A stretch of DNA of 64,000 nt, taken from contig JAODMF010000002.1 of the NCBI GenBank assembly GCA_025464095.1, forward strand, positions 41,895 through 105,894. The letters run 5' to 3'. This DNA is from Glaciihabitans sp. GTDB taxonomy: Bacteria; Actinomycetota; Actinomycetes; Actinomycetales; Microbacteriaceae. The notes below the pieces were generated by a model that was not told where the DNA came from, did not search any database, and saw only the letters and a program-made list of their open reading frames with translations. Numbering within the stretch: the first letter of the stretch is position 1; each line of letters opens with the position of its first letter. This document shows, piece by piece, positions 34,493-45,200 of this stretch. The position numbers were made by a program, and so were the translations under genes.

Positions 34493-36256
34493 ATGAACGC
34501 CAGCACCGAGTACGACGCCGAGGGACAGGCCGCGGGCCGCGCAGCAGCGCGCGCCGCAAGGAAGGCGGCAAAGAAGCCGGCGACCAAGGCACAGAACGAC
34601 ATCGGCCCGACGGGCGTGCGGCCAATCCTCGAGGTCACCGACCTCGGGGTCGACTTCTGGGTGGGCGGCGAGTGGATCCCCGCGGCCGAGCACATCAACT
34701 ATCGGGTCAATCCGAGCGAGGTCCTCGCCATCGTTGGCGAGTCCGGCTCCGGCAAGAGCGTCAGCTCGATGTCACTCCTTGGCCTGCTGCCGGCCAACGG
34801 CCGTGTTCACGGAAGCGCGAAGTTGCAGGGCATCGAGCTCGTCGGAGCCTCACAGGCGACCCTCCGGTCGGTGCGCGGTAACGACATTGCTGTCATCTTC
34901 CAGGAGCCGATGACGGCCCTGAACCCGGTGTACCGCGTCGGCTTCCAGATCATGGAGTCGCTGCGCGTGCACTTCCCGATCACGCCGTCACAGGCCCGCG
35001 AGCGTGCGCTCGAGTTGCTGCGCCTCGTGGAGATGCCGGATCCCCAGAAGGCGTTCGACTCCTACCCGCATCAGCTGTCCGGTGGCCAGCGCCAGCGCGC
35101 GATGATCGCCCAGTCCATCTCCTGCGACCCGGCGATGCTCATCGCCGACGAACCGACGACCGCGCTCGACGTCACGATCCAGGCCGAGATCCTCGATTTG
35201 CTGCGTCGCCTGCACAAGCGGCTCAACAGCGCCATCGTGATCATCACGCACGACATGGGCGTGGTTGCCGACCTCGCTGACAACGTGATCGTGATGCGCC
35301 ACGGTGAAGTCGTCGAGCGGGGCTCCGTTGTCGACATCTTCAACCACCCGAAGCACCCGTACACGCAGGAGTTGCTCGCGGCGGTACCGCACCTCGGCAC
35401 CGGCGAGGCGATCGTCACTGAGGCGCTCGCTCGCCAGGAGGAGCCGGTTCTTCGGCTGCAGGATGTTGACATCAAGTACCCGAAGCGGGGGCGCATCCCG
35501 GCGTTCCTCGCCGTGGACGGCGTCTCATTCGACATCCACCCGGGCGAGGTCGTCGGCCTCGTTGGCGAATCCGGATCCGGCAAGACGACAATCGCCCGCG
35601 CTGCCGTCGGCCTCGTTCCGGTCGCCGGCGGCCGGCTGACCATCGCCGGCCAGGACATCGCGACTGCCAATTCCAGGGAGTTGCGTGCCGTTCGGCGTGA
35701 CATCGGAATCGTCTTTCAGGACCCCGGATCCTCCCTCAACCCCCGCTTTCCCGTCGGCGAGAGCATCGGTGAGCCGCTGTTGCTCTCCGGACTGTTCGAC
35801 AAGAAGCAGATCAACTCTCGGGTAGAGGAGCTGCTGGAACAGGTCGAACTGCCGCGTTCCTTCCGCAACCGGTATCCGCATGAACTCTCCGGCGGCCAGC
35901 GCCAGCGCATCGGTATCGCCCGTGCGCTCGCGCTCAATCCGAAGCTGCTGGTGGCAGACGAGCCGACGAGTGCTCTCGACGTGTCGGTGCAGGCGCGCGT
36001 GCTCGAGCTGCTGCAGGAGGTGCAGGCGAAGCTGCAGTTCGCGTGCCTCTTCGTCAGCCACGACCTCGCGGTCGTCGACCTGCTGGCGCACCGGATCGTG
36101 GTCATGAACCAGGGCAGGGTCGCTGAGCAGGGGAGTAAGGAAGACATCCTGCGCGCACCCAAAGACCCGTACACGCAGCGGCTGATCTCCGCGGTGCCGC
36201 TTCCCGACCCGATCGCCCAGCGCGAACGGCGAGAGAGCCGCCGCGTCGGCATCTAG
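34493..36256 (+). CDS. Peptide ABC transporter ATPase, fused OppD-OppF type
   Basis: Two ABC domains lie in one 587-residue chain. The first has Walker [11 protein letters not shown] near residue 84, signature [12 protein letters not shown] and Walker [13 protein letters not shown]. The second has Walker [11 protein letters not shown] near 363, signature [12 protein letters not shown] and Walker [14 protein letters not shown]- and H-loops are present in both. An Ala/Lys-rich N-terminal tail ([19 protein letters not shown]) precedes the first domain. It energises the OppBC-type permeases encoded upstream. The gene begins after the divergent PH-like gene, so it probably has its own promoter or depends on read-through. 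Confidence 0.93.
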   Translation: MNASTEYDAEGQAAGRAAARAARKAAKKPATKAQNDIGPTGVRPILEVTDLGVDFWVGGEWIPAAEHINYRVNPSEVLAIVGESGSGKSVSSMSLLGLLPANGRVHGSAKLQGIELVGASQATLRSVRGNDIAVIFQEPMTALNPVYRVGFQIMESLRVHFPITPSQARERALELLRLVEMPDPQKAFDSYPHQLSGGQRQRAMIAQSISCDPAMLIADEPTTALDVTIQAEILDLLRRLHKRLNSAIVIITHDMGVVADLADNVIVMRHGEVVERGSVVDIFNHPKHPYTQELLAAVPHLGTGEAIVTEALARQEEPVLRLQDVDIKYPKRGRIPAFLAVDGVSFDIHPGEVVGLVGESGSGKTTIARAAVGLVPVAGGRLTIAGQDIATANSRELRAVRRDIGIVFQDPGSSLNPRFPVGESIGEPLLLSGLFDKKQINSRVEELLEQVELPRSFRNRYPHELSGGQRQRIGIARALALNPKLLVADEPTSALDVSVQARVLELLQEVQAKLQFACLFVSHDLAVVDLLAHRIVVMNQGRVAEQGSKEDILRAPKDPYTQRLISAVPLPDPIAQRERRESRRVGI

Positions 36257-36485
36257 CGGTTTCCGCGCCCGTTGGCGACGACGGCGCCCGCGCGCCGGGG
36301 TGCGCTTGTACCGAACAGGCGCAGAACTCAGGTAAGCACGGTAGACTCGACGGCGCAGGTCTGCGCTGACGCGATCCTGCGCGCCCAGATCTTGGTACCG
36401 GCGATTTGTTCGGCTACGACGACCCGCTGATCTCTCGCGGAGAACTCGCGAGAGGCGCACTCACTTCGATGCAAGGAAATACACC

Positions 36486-38393
36486 ATGGCTATTGCCACA
36501 CGCAACGACCTGCGCAATGTTGCCATTGTCGCGCACGTCGACCATGGCAAGACGACTCTCGTTGATGCCATGCTCCGACAGACCAACTCGTTCGCCGAGC
36601 ACGCTCACCTCGAAGAGCGCGCCATGGACTCCAACGAGCTGGAGCGCGAAAAGGGCATCACGATCCTCGCGAAGAACACCGCAGTTTCCTACAAGGGTGC
36701 TCACGCGACCGACGGGCCCATCACGATCAACGTGATCGACACCCCCGGCCACGCCGACTTCGGTGGCGAGGTCGAGCGCGGCCTGTCCATGGTGGATGGC
36801 GTCGTACTCCTCGTTGACGCCAGCGAGGGCCCGCTGCCGCAGACGCGGTTTGTGCTGCGCAAGGCGCTCGAGGCAAAGCTGCCGGTCATCCTGCTTGTCA
36901 ACAAGACGGACCGTCCGGATGCCCGCATCGACGAGGTCGTGTCCGAGTCGCAGGACCTTCTGCTTGGCCTTGCCAGCGACATGGCGGATGACGTGCCCGA
37001 CCTGGACCTGGACGCGATCCTCGACGTGCCCGTCGTCTACGCCTCCGGCCGCAACGGCGCCGCGAGCTGGAACAAGCCCGAGAACGGCTCGCTGCCCGAC
37101 AACGACGACCTCGAGCCCCTGTTCGACGCGATTCTCAAGCACGTGCCGGCCCCGTCCTACGACGACGCCCACCCGCTGCAGGCGCACGTGACGAACCTCG
37201 ACGCGTCGCCGTTTCTCGGCCGCCTCGCCCTGCTCCGTGTCTTCAACGGCACGATCAAGAAGGGCCAGCAGGTCGCCTGGGTCAAGCACGACGGCACCGT
37301 CCAGAACGTCAAGATCACCGAGCTGCTCATCACGAAGGCGCTCGACCGCTTTCCGACCGAGTCCGCCGGCCCCGGTGACATCGTCGCTGTCGCAGGCATC
37401 GACGAGATCACCATCGGTGAGACCCTCGCCGACCCGAACGACGTGCGCCCGCTGCCGACCATCACGGTCGACGACCCTGCCATCTCCATGACGATCGGCA
37501 CGAACACCAGCCCGATCATCGGCAAGATCAAGGGCCACAAGCTCACCGCCCGCATGGTCAAGGACCGCCTCGACCGCGAGCTGGTCGGTAACGTCTCGAT
37601 CAAGCTGGTCGACATCGGCCGCCCGGATGCCTGGGAGATCCAGGGTCGTGGAGAACTGGCGCTCGCCATTCTCGTCGAGCAGATGCGGCGCGAGGGCTTC
37701 GAGCTGACCGTTGGCAAGCCCCAGGTCGTCACAAAGCAGGTCAACGGCAAGGTGCACGAGCCCTTCGAGCACCTCACCATCGACGCCCCGGACGAGTACC
37801 TCGGCGCCATCACCCAGCTGCTCGCGGCGCGCAAGGGCCGCATGGAGTCCATGGCCAACCACGGCACCGGCTGGGTGCGCATGGAGTTCATCGTGCCGTC
37901 GCGCGGCCTGATCGGCTTCCGTACCGAGTTCCTCACCATCACCCGCGGTGCGGGCATCGCGAATGCCGTCTCGCACGGCTACGAGCAGTGGGCGGGCGAG
38001 ATCACGACTCGTGTCAACGGGTCGATCGTCGCCGACCGCGCCGGAGTTGCGACCCCGTTCGCCATGGTCGCCCTGCAGGAGCGCATGTCATTCTTCGTGG
38101 AGCCCACGCAGGAGGTCTACGAGGGCATGGTCGTCGGCGAGAACTCGCGTGCGGACGACATGGACGTGAACATCACCAAGGAGAAGCAGCTCACCAACAT
38201 GCGCCAGTCGACCTCGGACACGTTCGAGCGGATGACGCCGTCGCGCAAGTTGACCCTGGAGGAGTGCCTCGAGTTCGCCCGTGAAGACGAGTGTGTCGAG
38301 GTCACGCCGGAGTTTGTGCGCATCCGCAAGGTGGAACTGGATTCGAACGCCCGCGCTCGCTCGACGTCACGTCTCAAGAAGCAGAACGCGTAG
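36486..38393 (+). CDS. typA: Translational GTPase TypA/BipA
   Basis: The 635-residue ribosome-associated GTPase has G1 in [16 protein letters not shown] near residue 15, switch [14 protein letters not shown]3 [16 protein letters not shown] and G4 [11 protein letters not shown]. Domains II and III and the TypA C-terminal region ([40 protein letters not shown]) follow. TypA acts in ribosome assembly and translation under stress or low temperature. AAGGAAA lies suitably before the ATG at 36486. The 229-base leader from the transporter gene has no other gene. Confidence 0.97.
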   Translation: MAIATRNDLRNVAIVAHVDHGKTTLVDAMLRQTNSFAEHAHLEERAMDSNELEREKGITILAKNTAVSYKGAHATDGPITINVIDTPGHADFGGEVERGLSMVDGVVLLVDASEGPLPQTRFVLRKALEAKLPVILLVNKTDRPDARIDEVVSESQDLLLGLASDMADDVPDLDLDAILDVPVVYASGRNGAASWNKPENGSLPDNDDLEPLFDAILKHVPAPSYDDAHPLQAHVTNLDASPFLGRLALLRVFNGTIKKGQQVAWVKHDGTVQNVKITELLITKALDRFPTESAGPGDIVAVAGIDEITIGETLADPNDVRPLPTITVDDPAISMTIGTNTSPIIGKIKGHKLTARMVKDRLDRELVGNVSIKLVDIGRPDAWEIQGRGELALAILVEQMRREGFELTVGKPQVVTKQVNGKVHEPFEHLTIDAPDEYLGAITQLLAARKGRMESMANHGTGWVRMEFIVPSRGLIGFRTEFLTITRGAGIANAVSHGYEQWAGEITTRVNGSIVADRAGVATPFAMVALQERMSFFVEPTQEVYEGMVVGENSRADDMDVNITKEKQLTNMRQSTSDTFERMTPSRKLTLEECLEFAREDECVEVTPEFVRIRKVELDSNARARSTSRLKKQNA

Positions 38394-38424
38394 TCGCGAC
38401 CGGCGATCGCCGGCGAGCAGTTTT
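38394..38424 (+). terminator. Hairpin with T-run after typA
   Basis: CCGGCGATCGCCGG (38400-38413) is a perfect palindrome, followed within seven bases by TTTT at 38421. It is directly after the typA stop and resembles an intrinsic terminator, although the loop is very tight. Confidence 0.45.
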
Positions 38425-38530
38425 CTCATCGAACTTTGCTCGCCTCTACCTTCTGGGCGGGCTGCTGCGTGAGTAGGGTATGAGGAGTTTCCTCGCGCTC
38501 TCGAACCTACAGTCCCCCAAGGAGTAGATC

Positions 38531-38986
38531 ATGTCGAAGCTGTCTCGAACCATCTCGATCCCGCTGGCGGTAGTTCTCGCCCTCGGAACCGCGCCGCTGC
38601 TGACGGGTTGCTTCGGCAACCCCATCCAGAACCTGGTGAAAGGCGCCACCGGTGGCCAGGTGGATGTCGGCGGCACCAGCATCCCCGCTGACTTCCCGAA
38701 GAATGTTCCCGTGCTCGACGGCAAAGTGGTGCTCGCCGGCGCGATCGGCAAGGGCGCCGATAAGGTCTGGAACGTGACGGTGCAGGTTACCGGCGCTGAC
38801 CCGAGCGCCGACCTCGAGGCGAAGTTGAAGAGCGCCGGCTTTAAGGAGACGGCGGTAACGCCGAACGGTACCGCGGGAAAGTCAATCGTCGCTGCGGACG
38901 ACACTCATTCGCTCCTCGTGGTCATCGCCAAAGACAAGGATGCCTGGGTGGTCAGCTACTCAGTCGGCCCGGCAACAAGCAAATAG
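38531..38986 (+). CDS. Small secreted lipoprotein of unknown function
   Basis: The 151-residue protein has a signal peptide with lipobox (IPLAVVLALGTAPLLTGCFGN; Cys near residue 27). The mature part is about 120 residues (IPADFPKNVPVLDGKVVLAG, KVWNVTVQVTGADPSADLEAKLKSAGF, TAGKSIVAADDTHSLLVVIAKDKDAWVVSYSV), predicted as an alpha/beta fold anchored outside the membrane. AAGGAG before the ATG at 38531 is a good ribosome binding site. Such proteins are common in Microbacteriaceae without known role. It converges on efeB with a terminator hairpin shared with efeB's 3' end. Confidence 0.8.
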   Translation: MSKLSRTISIPLAVVLALGTAPLLTGCFGNPIQNLVKGATGGQVDVGGTSIPADFPKNVPVLDGKVVLAGAIGKGADKVWNVTVQVTGADPSADLEAKLKSAGFKETAVTPNGTAGKSIVAADDTHSLLVVIAKDKDAWVVSYSVGPATSK

Positions 38987-39000
38987 CACCACCGGCACCG

Positions 39001-40278
39001 TCAGTCGAAGAGGGCCGCGCCGAGAGGGCGGCCCTCTTTCGCGCCCGGGGGAATCGCGAAAATCGCCGATCCGACGTGGCGCACGTACTCGTTCATCGCG
39101 TCATTCGTGGCGAGGTTCTGCTGGATCGGCACGAACTGCGTGCGGGGGTCGCGCTGGTAGGCCAGGAAGAACAGGCCGGCGTTGAGGCGGCCGAGGTCAT
39201 CGTTGCCGTCGACGAAGTTGTAGCCGCGACGAAGGAGCGCAGCACCGTCGTTCTGTTTGGGGTGGGCGAGCCGCACATGCGCATCCGCGGGAATGATGGG
39301 CGAGCCCTGCGCACCCACGGTGGAGAAGTTCGGCGCGGTGAATTCGCTGCCGCCGCTCAGCGGGGCGCCGTCGCCCTTGGTGCGGCCGATGACGGTCTCC
39401 TGCTCGCGGAGTGACGTGCGATCCCAGGTCTCGATGGTCATGCGAATCTTGCGGGCGACGAGGTAGCTGCCGCCGGTCATCCACGCTTGGCCGTCGGATG
39501 CCTGCACCCAGACCTCCTTCGCCACGGCGCTGGTGTCTTCCGCGCGGAGGTTCGCGGTGCCGTCTTTGAAGCCGAACAGGTTGCGCGGCGTGACCTGCGC
39601 GCGAGTGGTGGATGACGTGCGCCCGAAGCCGAGCTGCGACCAGCGCAGGCTGGCGCGACCGAATGCGATCCGCGAGAGATTGCGGATGGCGTGCACCGCG
39701 ACCTGCGGGTCGTCGCTGCAGGCCTGGATGCACAGGTCGCCGCCGACGAGAGCCGGGTCGAGTGCATCCTTCGGGAAGGCGGGAAGATCGATCAGGGCGG
39801 CCGGGCGTTTGGTCGACAGGCCGAATCGTGAATCGAACAGCGACGGGCCGAAGCCGAACGTGATGGTGAGGCCGGCGGGTGCAAGGTCGAGAGCTTCGCC
39901 GGTGTCGTCGGGAGGCGAGTCGTATGGGCCGTTGGTGGGGCCGTAAGCCCCGGCGCCGCGGCCGGCCGTCATTCGGTTGGCGGCGTAGCTCCAGTCGGAG
40001 AGCAGGCTCTTCAATTCCGCCCGGCTGATGTTGCTGACGTCGAAGGAAGCGAAGTGCAGCCGATCCTGGGCAGGCGTGACAATGCCAGCCTGATGGTCGC
40101 CGAAGAAGGGGTAGGTCGCCGCGACATCCGACCCGGTCGAACCCTGCTCGGCAGCGGCCTGCGCGATGCTGGCTCCGAGACCGGCGAAGCCAACGGCGCC
40201 AAGGCCGGCGAGACCAAGGAGGCCGCGGCGGGAGAGGCCGGTCGACTGCGGCTCGGCAGCATCCGGTGATCTGTTCAT
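39001..40278 (-). CDS. efeB: Dyp-type haem peroxidase EfeB (Tat-exported)
   Basis: The 425-residue protein begins with a twin-arginine signal (LSRRGLLGLAGLGAVGFAGLG, cut near AQA). The DyP domain has the hallmark GFKDGTANLRAED (GxxDG) near residue 235 and the proximal haem His in HVRLAHPKQNDGAALLRRGYNF near 345. EfeB works with EfeU and EfeO in iron uptake, oxidising Fe2+ or extracting iron from haem. It is the last gene of efeU-efeO-efeB, 40 bases after efeO. The ATG at 40278 gives the correct Tat signal. Export would need the Tat system, of which tatB lies at 51961. Confidence 0.94.
   Translation of the reverse strand: MNRSPDAAEPQSTGLSRRGLLGLAGLGAVGFAGLGASIAQAAAEQGSTGSDVAATYPFFGDHQAGIVTPAQDRLHFASFDVSNISRAELKSLLSDWSYAANRMTAGRGAGAYGPTNGPYDSPPDDTGEALDLAPAGLTITFGFGPSLFDSRFGLSTKRPAALIDLPAFPKDALDPALVGGDLCIQACSDDPQVAVHAIRNLSRIAFGRASLRWSQLGFGRTSSTTRAQVTPRNLFGFKDGTANLRAEDTSAVAKEVWVQASDGQAWMTGGSYLVARKIRMTIETWDRTSLREQETVIGRTKGDGAPLSGGSEFTAPNFSTVGAQGSPIIPADAHVRLAHPKQNDGAALLRRGYNFVDGNDDLGRLNAGLFFLAYQRDPRTQFVPIQQNLATNDAMNEYVRHVGSAIFAIPPGAKEGRPLGAALFD
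39008..39040 (+). terminator. Terminator hairpin overlapping efeB 3' end
   Basis: A perfect 11-base stem (AAGAGGGCCGC / GCGGCCCTCTT) with a nine-base loop ends in TTTC. It follows the small lipoprotein gene and lies inside the last codons of the convergent efeB, so one structure may end both transcripts. Confidence 0.6.
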
Positions 40279-40318
40279 CGCCGTGGTTTCTGGCACACGA
40301 GCCTCGGGCTGCCCGGCA

Positions 40319-41518
40319 CTACTGCACCAGGGCGCCGGTGAGCCGACTGAGTGGTTCGGCCAGCGCATTGACGCCATCCGACAACGCTTTGACCTCGGCG
40401 GTCGACAGCTTGTCGTAGTAGGTGAAGCCCGACCGGAGGGTGCCGTGCGTGGCCAGCAGCGCCTGCAGGGCGGCAAATTGGGCGTCGATCTGCGTGACGA
40501 GCGCGGGGTCGGTCGGTCGAATGATGTCGCGCAGGCCGTCGAAGGCCACCTTCGCCCCCTCGAGGTTGCCCTGGAAGTCCCAGAGGTCGGTGTGCGACCA
40601 GACCTCTTCCTCACCCGTGATCTTGCCGCTCGCGACCTCGTCCATCAGCGAGATCGCCCCATTGCTGATTGCGTCGATCGGGAGGGTGTAACTGCTCTGA
40701 TGGATCTCGGTGCTGAGAGCGGCGGTGTCTTTCTCGAGCAGGTCAGCGAACCGGATGCGCTGCGCCTTTGTCAACGGCACGTACGGTTTTGCGCCGTTAT
40801 CCTTCGCCGCGGGCGGAAAGAGGTCTTTCTCGATGCGGTGCCATCCGGTCCACTCGGTGCCCTTCGGAACGTCGGCCTCGCGGAAGTCAAGCTTCGAGTC
40901 CAACGCACCGAACGACTCCGCGACCGGCTCGATGCGCTCGTAGGTCGACCGGGTGATCGCGTACAGCCTGCGGGCCTTTGCGTCATCGCCCGCGCGGTAG
41001 GCGGAAAGGAACGTGTCGGTCCCCGTGACCAGTGTCTCGACCTGCTTGCGCAGGTACGCCACGTAGTTGGCCGCTGCGGCGGCGACCTGGGTCGCGTTCT
41101 TACCGGCGGAGGCGAGCGCCTTGCCGGACGTTGTGACGGTGAACGCGGCCCTGCCAACGCCTGCGCCGAGCATCCCGGGCTTGCAGACCGTGAAATACCT
41201 GCCGGGACTGGCCTGAACCACGAGGGTGCGGGTGATGCCGGGTCCGACGTTCTCGACCTCGCCGACGATGCGTTCGCCGTCATCAGCGAGCAGGTAGAAC
41301 TCGGTCACTTCGGTGCCCGCGTTCGTGACAGCGAAGCTCAGTGTGCCGCTGGGCGCGGTCGACGACGAGACCGAGCAGGCGGTTGCCGTGCTGGTGACGG
41401 TGATCGCGCCGGATGCCGTGGCAACCCCGGTGGGGGAGTTCGGCACGCACGCCGCGAGGGCCAGCGTCGCGACGAGACCGACGGCCGCCGCGACGACGGC
41501 GCGGGCGGGTCGCCTCAC
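40319..41518 (-). CDS. efeO: Iron uptake lipoprotein EfeO (cupredoxin plus M75 domain)
   Basis: The 399-residue periplasmic-type iron-binding component has a lipobox ([14 protein letters not shown], Cys at residue 24). The N-terminal cupredoxin-like region (about 40-130: [43 protein letters not shown]) is followed by a helical M75 domain with metal motif [12 protein letters not shown] (HxxE). [20 protein letters not shown] is near the end. The start is a GTG at 41518 that overlaps the efeU stop by four bases (GTGA). The open frame extends far upstream inside efeU but is not used. It binds Fe for delivery to EfeU. Confidence 0.93.
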   Translation of the reverse strand: MRRPARAVVAAAVGLVATLALAACVPNSPTGVATASGAITVTSTATACSVSSSTAPSGTLSFAVTNAGTEVTEFYLLADDGERIVGEVENVGPGITRTLVVQASPGRYFTVCKPGMLGAGVGRAAFTVTTSGKALASAGKNATQVAAAAANYVAYLRKQVETLVTGTDTFLSAYRAGDDAKARRLYAITRSTYERIEPVAESFGALDSKLDFREADVPKGTEWTGWHRIEKDLFPPAAKDNGAKPYVPLTKAQRIRFADLLEKDTAALSTEIHQSSYTLPIDAISNGAISLMDEVASGKITGEEEVWSHTDLWDFQGNLEGAKVAFDGLRDIIRPTDPALVTQIDAQFAALQALLATHGTLRSGFTYYDKLSTAEVKALSDGVNALAEPLSRLTGALVQ

Positions 41519-42372
41519 CTGGCTCCCTCGGTTACCGGCACGGATGGCGCGACGGGCGCGGAGCCGACGCGCTGGCGACGCACGCTGAGGCCGAAAATCG
41601 TGAGCACCGGCACCGCGTAGACCAGCCAGGCGATGACCTGCAGCCACGTCGACGCGGGAGTGAAGTTGAGAGTGCCCCGCAACAGCGTGCCGTACCAGCT
41701 GTCGGGCGGGATGACGGCGGAGATGTCGAAGGCGAGGGCATTGAGGCCGGGGAGTACGCCGCCTTCCTGCAGGTCGTGAATCCCGTAAGCGAGCACGCCC
41801 GCGGCGACGATGATCAGGAAAAAGCCGGTGTACGTGAAGAATTTGGTGAGATTGATGCGCACAACGCCCCGGTAGATGAGGTAGCCGAGAAGCAGCGCAC
41901 CGAGAATGCCGAGCCCGGCGCCCAGTGCTGGATACGACTGGGTACCCGTGGCCTGCACCGCCGCCCAAATGAAGAGCGCCGTCTCTACGCCCTCGCGGCC
42001 GACCGCGAGGAACGCGACCAGCACGAGTCCCCAGCCGGCGCCGGCGAGGTGCGCGTCGACTTCGCTCCGGAGTTCCTTCGACAGCCCGCGTGCGGTGCGG
42101 AGCATCCAGAAGATCATCCAGGTGACGAACCCGGTGGCGACGATGGAGAGTGAACCCCCGATGATTTCCTGCACCGAGAACGACAGCCCGTAGGCCCCGA
42201 AGGTGAGGATCGCGCCAACGCCGAGCGAGATGGCCACCGCGATGGCGACGCCGAGCCAAATGCGCTTGAGCACATCGGTGCGCCCGATCTTGTGCACGTA
42301 GGCGATGAGGATGCCCACGACCAGGGCGGCCTCGAGGCCTTCACGAAGGCCGATGAGGAAGTTTGCGAGCAC
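41515..42372 (-). CDS. efeU: Ferrous iron permease EfeU
   Basis: A 285-residue FTR1/ILT-family permease with seven membrane helices. The two REGxE iron motifs are present: [20 protein letters not shown] at the N-terminus and [18 protein letters not shown] near residue 145. The frame is open to a GTG at 42435, but that start would lie across an iron-box operator. The GTG at 42372 gives the standard [12 protein letters not shown] start and is chosen. With efeO and efeB it forms a complete acid-type or general ferrous iron uptake operon, expected to be induced by iron limitation. Confidence 0.93.
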   Translation of the reverse strand: MLANFLIGLREGLEAALVVGILIAYVHKIGRTDVLKRIWLGVAIAVAISLGVGAILTFGAYGLSFSVQEIIGGSLSIVATGFVTWMIFWMLRTARGLSKELRSEVDAHLAGAGWGLVLVAFLAVGREGVETALFIWAAVQATGTQSYPALGAGLGILGALLLGYLIYRGVVRINLTKFFTYTGFFLIIVAAGVLAYGIHDLQEGGVLPGLNALAFDISAVIPPDSWYGTLLRGTLNFTPASTWLQVIAWLVYAVPVLTIFGLSVRRQRVGSAPVAPSVPVTEGAR

Positions 42373-42414
42373 GAAGGAACTTTCTGCTGTGTCGGGGGAG
42401 ACGGGATTCGTATT

Positions 42415-42432
42415 GGTAAGGCTATCCTTACC
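42415..42432. promoter_or_regulatory. DtxR/IdeR-type iron box upstream of efeUOB
   Basis: GGTAAGGCTATCCTTACC has perfect seven-base arms around CTAT and matches the TTAGGTTAGGCTAACCTAA-type iron box in length and pattern. It lies 43 bases before the chosen efeU start and 76 bases before the divergent mshB start. Iron-loaded DtxR/IdeR would repress efeUOB here. Confidence 0.75.
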
Positions 42433-42507
42433 CACTCGACCCTAACCGACGCGAACTATCCTGTCCAATGATCGAACTCGATTTACGGCCGACGAGGAGC
42501 AGCAGCC

Positions 42508-43686
42508 ATGAGTGAGCCTGAACGAGTACTGTTCGTGCACGCCCATCCGGACGACGAGTCCCTCTCGACCGGCGGCACGATAGCGCGGCTGACCGACAAC
42601 GGCGCGTGGGTGACCGTCGTGACCTGCACGCGTGGCGAACTCGGGTCAGTCGTATCCGACGACCTGGAACACCTGCGGGACGACCCCGAAGCACTCGGCG
42701 CTCAGCGTGAGACCGAGATCGCCGCGGCGCTCCGCGTTCTCGGTGTGTCGGACCACCGCTACCTCGGCGCATCCGATGCCCGCTGGCCCGGCCGACCGGC
42801 GCGCCAGTACCGCGACTCGGGCATGGTGTGGGGTGCCGTGGGCGCCCAGGCGCCGGCTGCCGTCGCGCCAGACTCGCTCACGGGCGCCGACTTCGGCGAG
42901 GTCGCCGCCGACATCGCCGCTGTCATTGCCGACGTGCATCCGAGCGTGGTCGTCAGCTACAACGAAAACGGCGGATACGGACATCCGGATCACATCCGTG
43001 CGCACCAGGCCGCGCGTCGCGCTGCGGAGGTGTACGGCGTTCCCTTCTTCGTCGTGGAGCCGGTGGCATCCGCTTCCCAGGCCACCGTCGACATCGACGT
43101 GTCCGATGAGTTCGAGCGCAAGAGATCCGCGCTGGCGAGCTACCGGACGCAGGGGGTTGTCGAGGGGGAGCGATTCGTGATGGCCGACGGCCACAGCGTG
43201 CCGATCTCCGCGATCGAGTCCTACCGCCGCATCCACATCGAACAGGCAGCCGGAACGCCGTTCGCGAAGCGGTCCTGGCGTTTCAAGATCGCGCTGAGCG
43301 TGCTGACCCTCATTGCCGGGTTCGGCATCGGCGCACTGCTCACCGTGTTCCACCAGGCATCGATCGAAATCGGTGGCGTACCCGTTTCGGTCGGACTGAT
43401 CGTCTCGCTCGTGCTCATGCTGCTGTTGCTCCTCGGCCTTCGGCTGGTCACGGAGACCCGCGTAGTCGCCGGGTGCGCGGCCATCGGCATCCTCGTAGCG
43501 GACGCCATCACCTCGCTGCCCACCTCAGGCGGCTCAGTGCTGGTACCCAACAACTTCGCCGGCTACGCGTGGACCTACGGACCCGTTCTCATCGCCCTCC
43601 TCGTGCTCGGCTGGCCGCGAGTGAAGCGTGCCGCGACGGCTAAGATTGGAACGTCTAACGAAGTGAAAGGATCACTGAACCAGTGA
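42508..43686 (+). CDS. mshB: MshB-type PIG-L deacetylase fused to a membrane domain
   Basis: Residues 1-255 are a PIG-L/LmbE zinc deacetylase with the AHPDDES motif (residues 12-18), [25 protein letters not shown] and [18 protein letters not shown]. This fits the N-acetyl-GlcN-inositol deacetylase of mycothiol synthesis. Residues ~260-370 add four membrane segments ([68 protein letters not shown]). In mycobacteria I recall a separate membrane gene after mshB; here they are one protein. GAGGAG lies before the ATG. The stop overlaps fdxA (GTGA). Confidence 0.82.
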   Translation: MSEPERVLFVHAHPDDESLSTGGTIARLTDNGAWVTVVTCTRGELGSVVSDDLEHLRDDPEALGAQRETEIAAALRVLGVSDHRYLGASDARWPGRPARQYRDSGMVWGAVGAQAPAAVAPDSLTGADFGEVAADIAAVIADVHPSVVVSYNENGGYGHPDHIRAHQAARRAAEVYGVPFFVVEPVASASQATVDIDVSDEFERKRSALASYRTQGVVEGERFVMADGHSVPISAIESYRRIHIEQAAGTPFAKRSWRFKIALSVLTLIAGFGIGALLTVFHQASIEIGGVPVSVGLIVSLVLMLLLLLGLRLVTETRVVAGCAAIGILVADAITSLPTSGGSVLVPNNFAGYAWTYGPVLIALLVLGWPRVKRAATAKIGTSNEVKGSLNQ

Positions 43687-44009
43687 CCTATGTGATCGCC
43701 CTCCCGTGCGTTGATCTGAAAGACCGCGCGTGCATCGATGAGTGTCCTGTCGACTGCATTTACGAGGGTGACCGGATGCTCTACATCCACCCCGACGAGT
43801 GCGTCGACTGCGGTGCATGCGAGCCGGTATGCCCGGTCGAGGCGATCTACTACGAAGACGATCTTCCCGACAAGTGGTCGGATTACTACAAGGCGAACGT
43901 CGAATTCTTCGACGACCTCGGCTCCCCGGGCGGCGCGGCCAAGGTCGGCGTCATCCACAAGGACCACGCGCTCATCAGCGCGCTACCTCCCCAGCCCGTC
44001 GCCGAATGA
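43683..44009 (+). CDS. fdxA: Seven-iron ferredoxin FdxA
   Basis: The 108-residue actinobacterial ferredoxin carries a [3Fe-4S] plus [4Fe-4S] set. The N-terminal [19 protein letters not shown] provides ligands for both clusters, and [21 protein letters not shown] the rest. The C-terminal extension ([21 protein letters not shown]) is characteristic. It donates electrons to reductases and oxygenases in the cytoplasm. The GTG at 43683 overlaps the mshB stop by four bases and its stop overlaps dapC by four, so three unrelated functions share a coupled transcript. fdxA-dapC order is common in actinobacteria. Confidence 0.95.
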   Translation: MTYVIALPCVDLKDRACIDECPVDCIYEGDRMLYIHPDECVDCGACEPVCPVEAIYYEDDLPDKWSDYYKANVEFFDDLGSPGGAAKVGVIHKDHALISALPPQPVAE

Positions 44010-45097
44010 GCCTCGATCTTCCCGATTTTCCGTGGGATGCGCTGATTCCGTTCGGAGACCGTGCCCGCGCGTTCGAGGGCGGAATTATCGATCTCTCGGT
44101 CGGATCGCCCGTCGACCCGACGCCGGCGGTCATCCGTGACGCGCTGGTTGCAGCGACGGACGCGCATGCCTACCCGCAGACCGCCGGCAGTCCCGCGCTC
44201 CGTGAGGCGATCGTCGACTGGTATGCCCGCCGCCGCGGGGTCGATGACCTGAGCGTCGCCAACGTCCTGCCGTCGATCGGCTCGAAAGAGCTCATCGCCT
44301 GGCTTCCGCTCATGCTCGGCATAGGCGCCGGGGACGTAGTGGTCCAGCCCACTGTTGCCTACCCCACGTACGCCATCGGCGCCGCTCTCGCCGGCGCAAC
44401 GGTGCTCGCATCCGACGATCCTGCGCACTGGCCGGAGAACACTCGGCTCGTCTGGCTGAACTCGCCCGGGAATCCCGACGGCCGCGTGCTCGACGTGGAC
44501 TTCCTGCAACGCGCGGTCGCGCGTGCGCGAGAGCTCGGCGCCGTGGTCGCGAATGACGAATGCTATGCCGAGTTCAACTGGGTTGGCGACGGACCGACGC
44601 CGTCCATCCTCGACCCGCGAGTTCTGCACGGGGATCGAAACAGCGTGCTCTCGGTGTACTCGCTCAGCAAACAGTCGAACCTCGCAGGGTACCGGGCGGG
44701 CTTCGTGGCGGGGTGCAGCGACCTCATCGATGAACTGCTCGCGGTTCGCAAGCATGCGGGCCTCATCCCTCCGGCGCCGGTTCAGGCCGCGATGGTCGCC
44801 GCTCTCGGTGATGACGCGCACGTTGCCGCCCAGACCGAGATCTACCGTGCCCGCCGGGCGCGCCTGAAGCCAGCGCTTGAAGCTGCCGGCTTTCGAATCG
44901 ACTCGAGTGACGCCGGCCTCTACCTCTGGGCGACGCGCGGCGAAGGCGCCTGGGAGACGGTCGGAGCGCTGGCCGACCGCGGGATCCTGGTCGCGCCGGG
45001 CACGTTCTACGGTGACAATGCGCCCGACCACGTTCGCGTCGCGCTTACCGCGACGGATGCGGACATCGCCGCCGCCGCGGCGCGACTCGCCGCCTAG
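44006..45097 (+). CDS. dapC: Succinyldiaminopimelate transaminase
   Basis: A 363-residue class I/II aminotransferase for lysine and cell-wall diaminopimelate synthesis, converting N-succinyl-2-amino-6-ketopimelate to N-succinyl-LL-diaminopimelate. It has the short DapC-type start ([36 protein letters not shown]). The body includes [40 protein letters not shown] and the PLP Lys in [21 protein letters not shown]. dapD and dapE lie 2.5-4.6 kb downstream, so three steps of the succinylase branch are in this window. The assignment over other aminotransferases rests on the fdxA neighbour and the N-terminus. Confidence 0.9.
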   Translation: MSLDLPDFPWDALIPFGDRARAFEGGIIDLSVGSPVDPTPAVIRDALVAATDAHAYPQTAGSPALREAIVDWYARRRGVDDLSVANVLPSIGSKELIAWLPLMLGIGAGDVVVQPTVAYPTYAIGAALAGATVLASDDPAHWPENTRLVWLNSPGNPDGRVLDVDFLQRAVARARELGAVVANDECYAEFNWVGDGPTPSILDPRVLHGDRNSVLSVYSLSKQSNLAGYRAGFVAGCSDLIDELLAVRKHAGLIPPAPVQAAMVAALGDDAHVAAQTEIYRARRARLKPALEAAGFRIDSSDAGLYLWATRGEGAWETVGALADRGILVAPGTFYGDNAPDHVRVALTATDADIAAAAARLAA

Positions 45098-45188
45098 ATT
45101 CGCTGCTCCTCCTCCCGGCCGTTTGGAGAGACCCTCCAACGAACTTGGCACTCTGTTGGTGGATGCGCAGCTACCGTCGCCGGACAAT

Positions 45189-45194
45189 TAGGCT
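45189..45194 (+). promoter_or_regulatory. -10 hexamer TAGGCT before gltA
   Basis: TAGGCT fits TANNNT and ends six bases before the GTG at 45201. No Shine-Dalgarno is present at proper spacing. A leaderless citrate synthase mRNA is predicted. Confidence 0.5.
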
Positions 45195-45200
45195 GTAGGG

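Noticed and set aside
36306..36347. Promoter TTGTAC...TAGACT before typA
   Set aside because: The hexamers are about 30 bases apart, too far for a standard sigma-70-type promoter.
36414..37976. 520-codon open frame on the minus strand opposite typA
   Set aside because: Shadow of typA; no motif, start signal or homology visible.
42373..42435. 21-residue N-terminal extension of EfeU from the GTG at 42435
   Set aside because: It overlaps the iron box and would add residues before the conserved [10 protein letters not shown] start.
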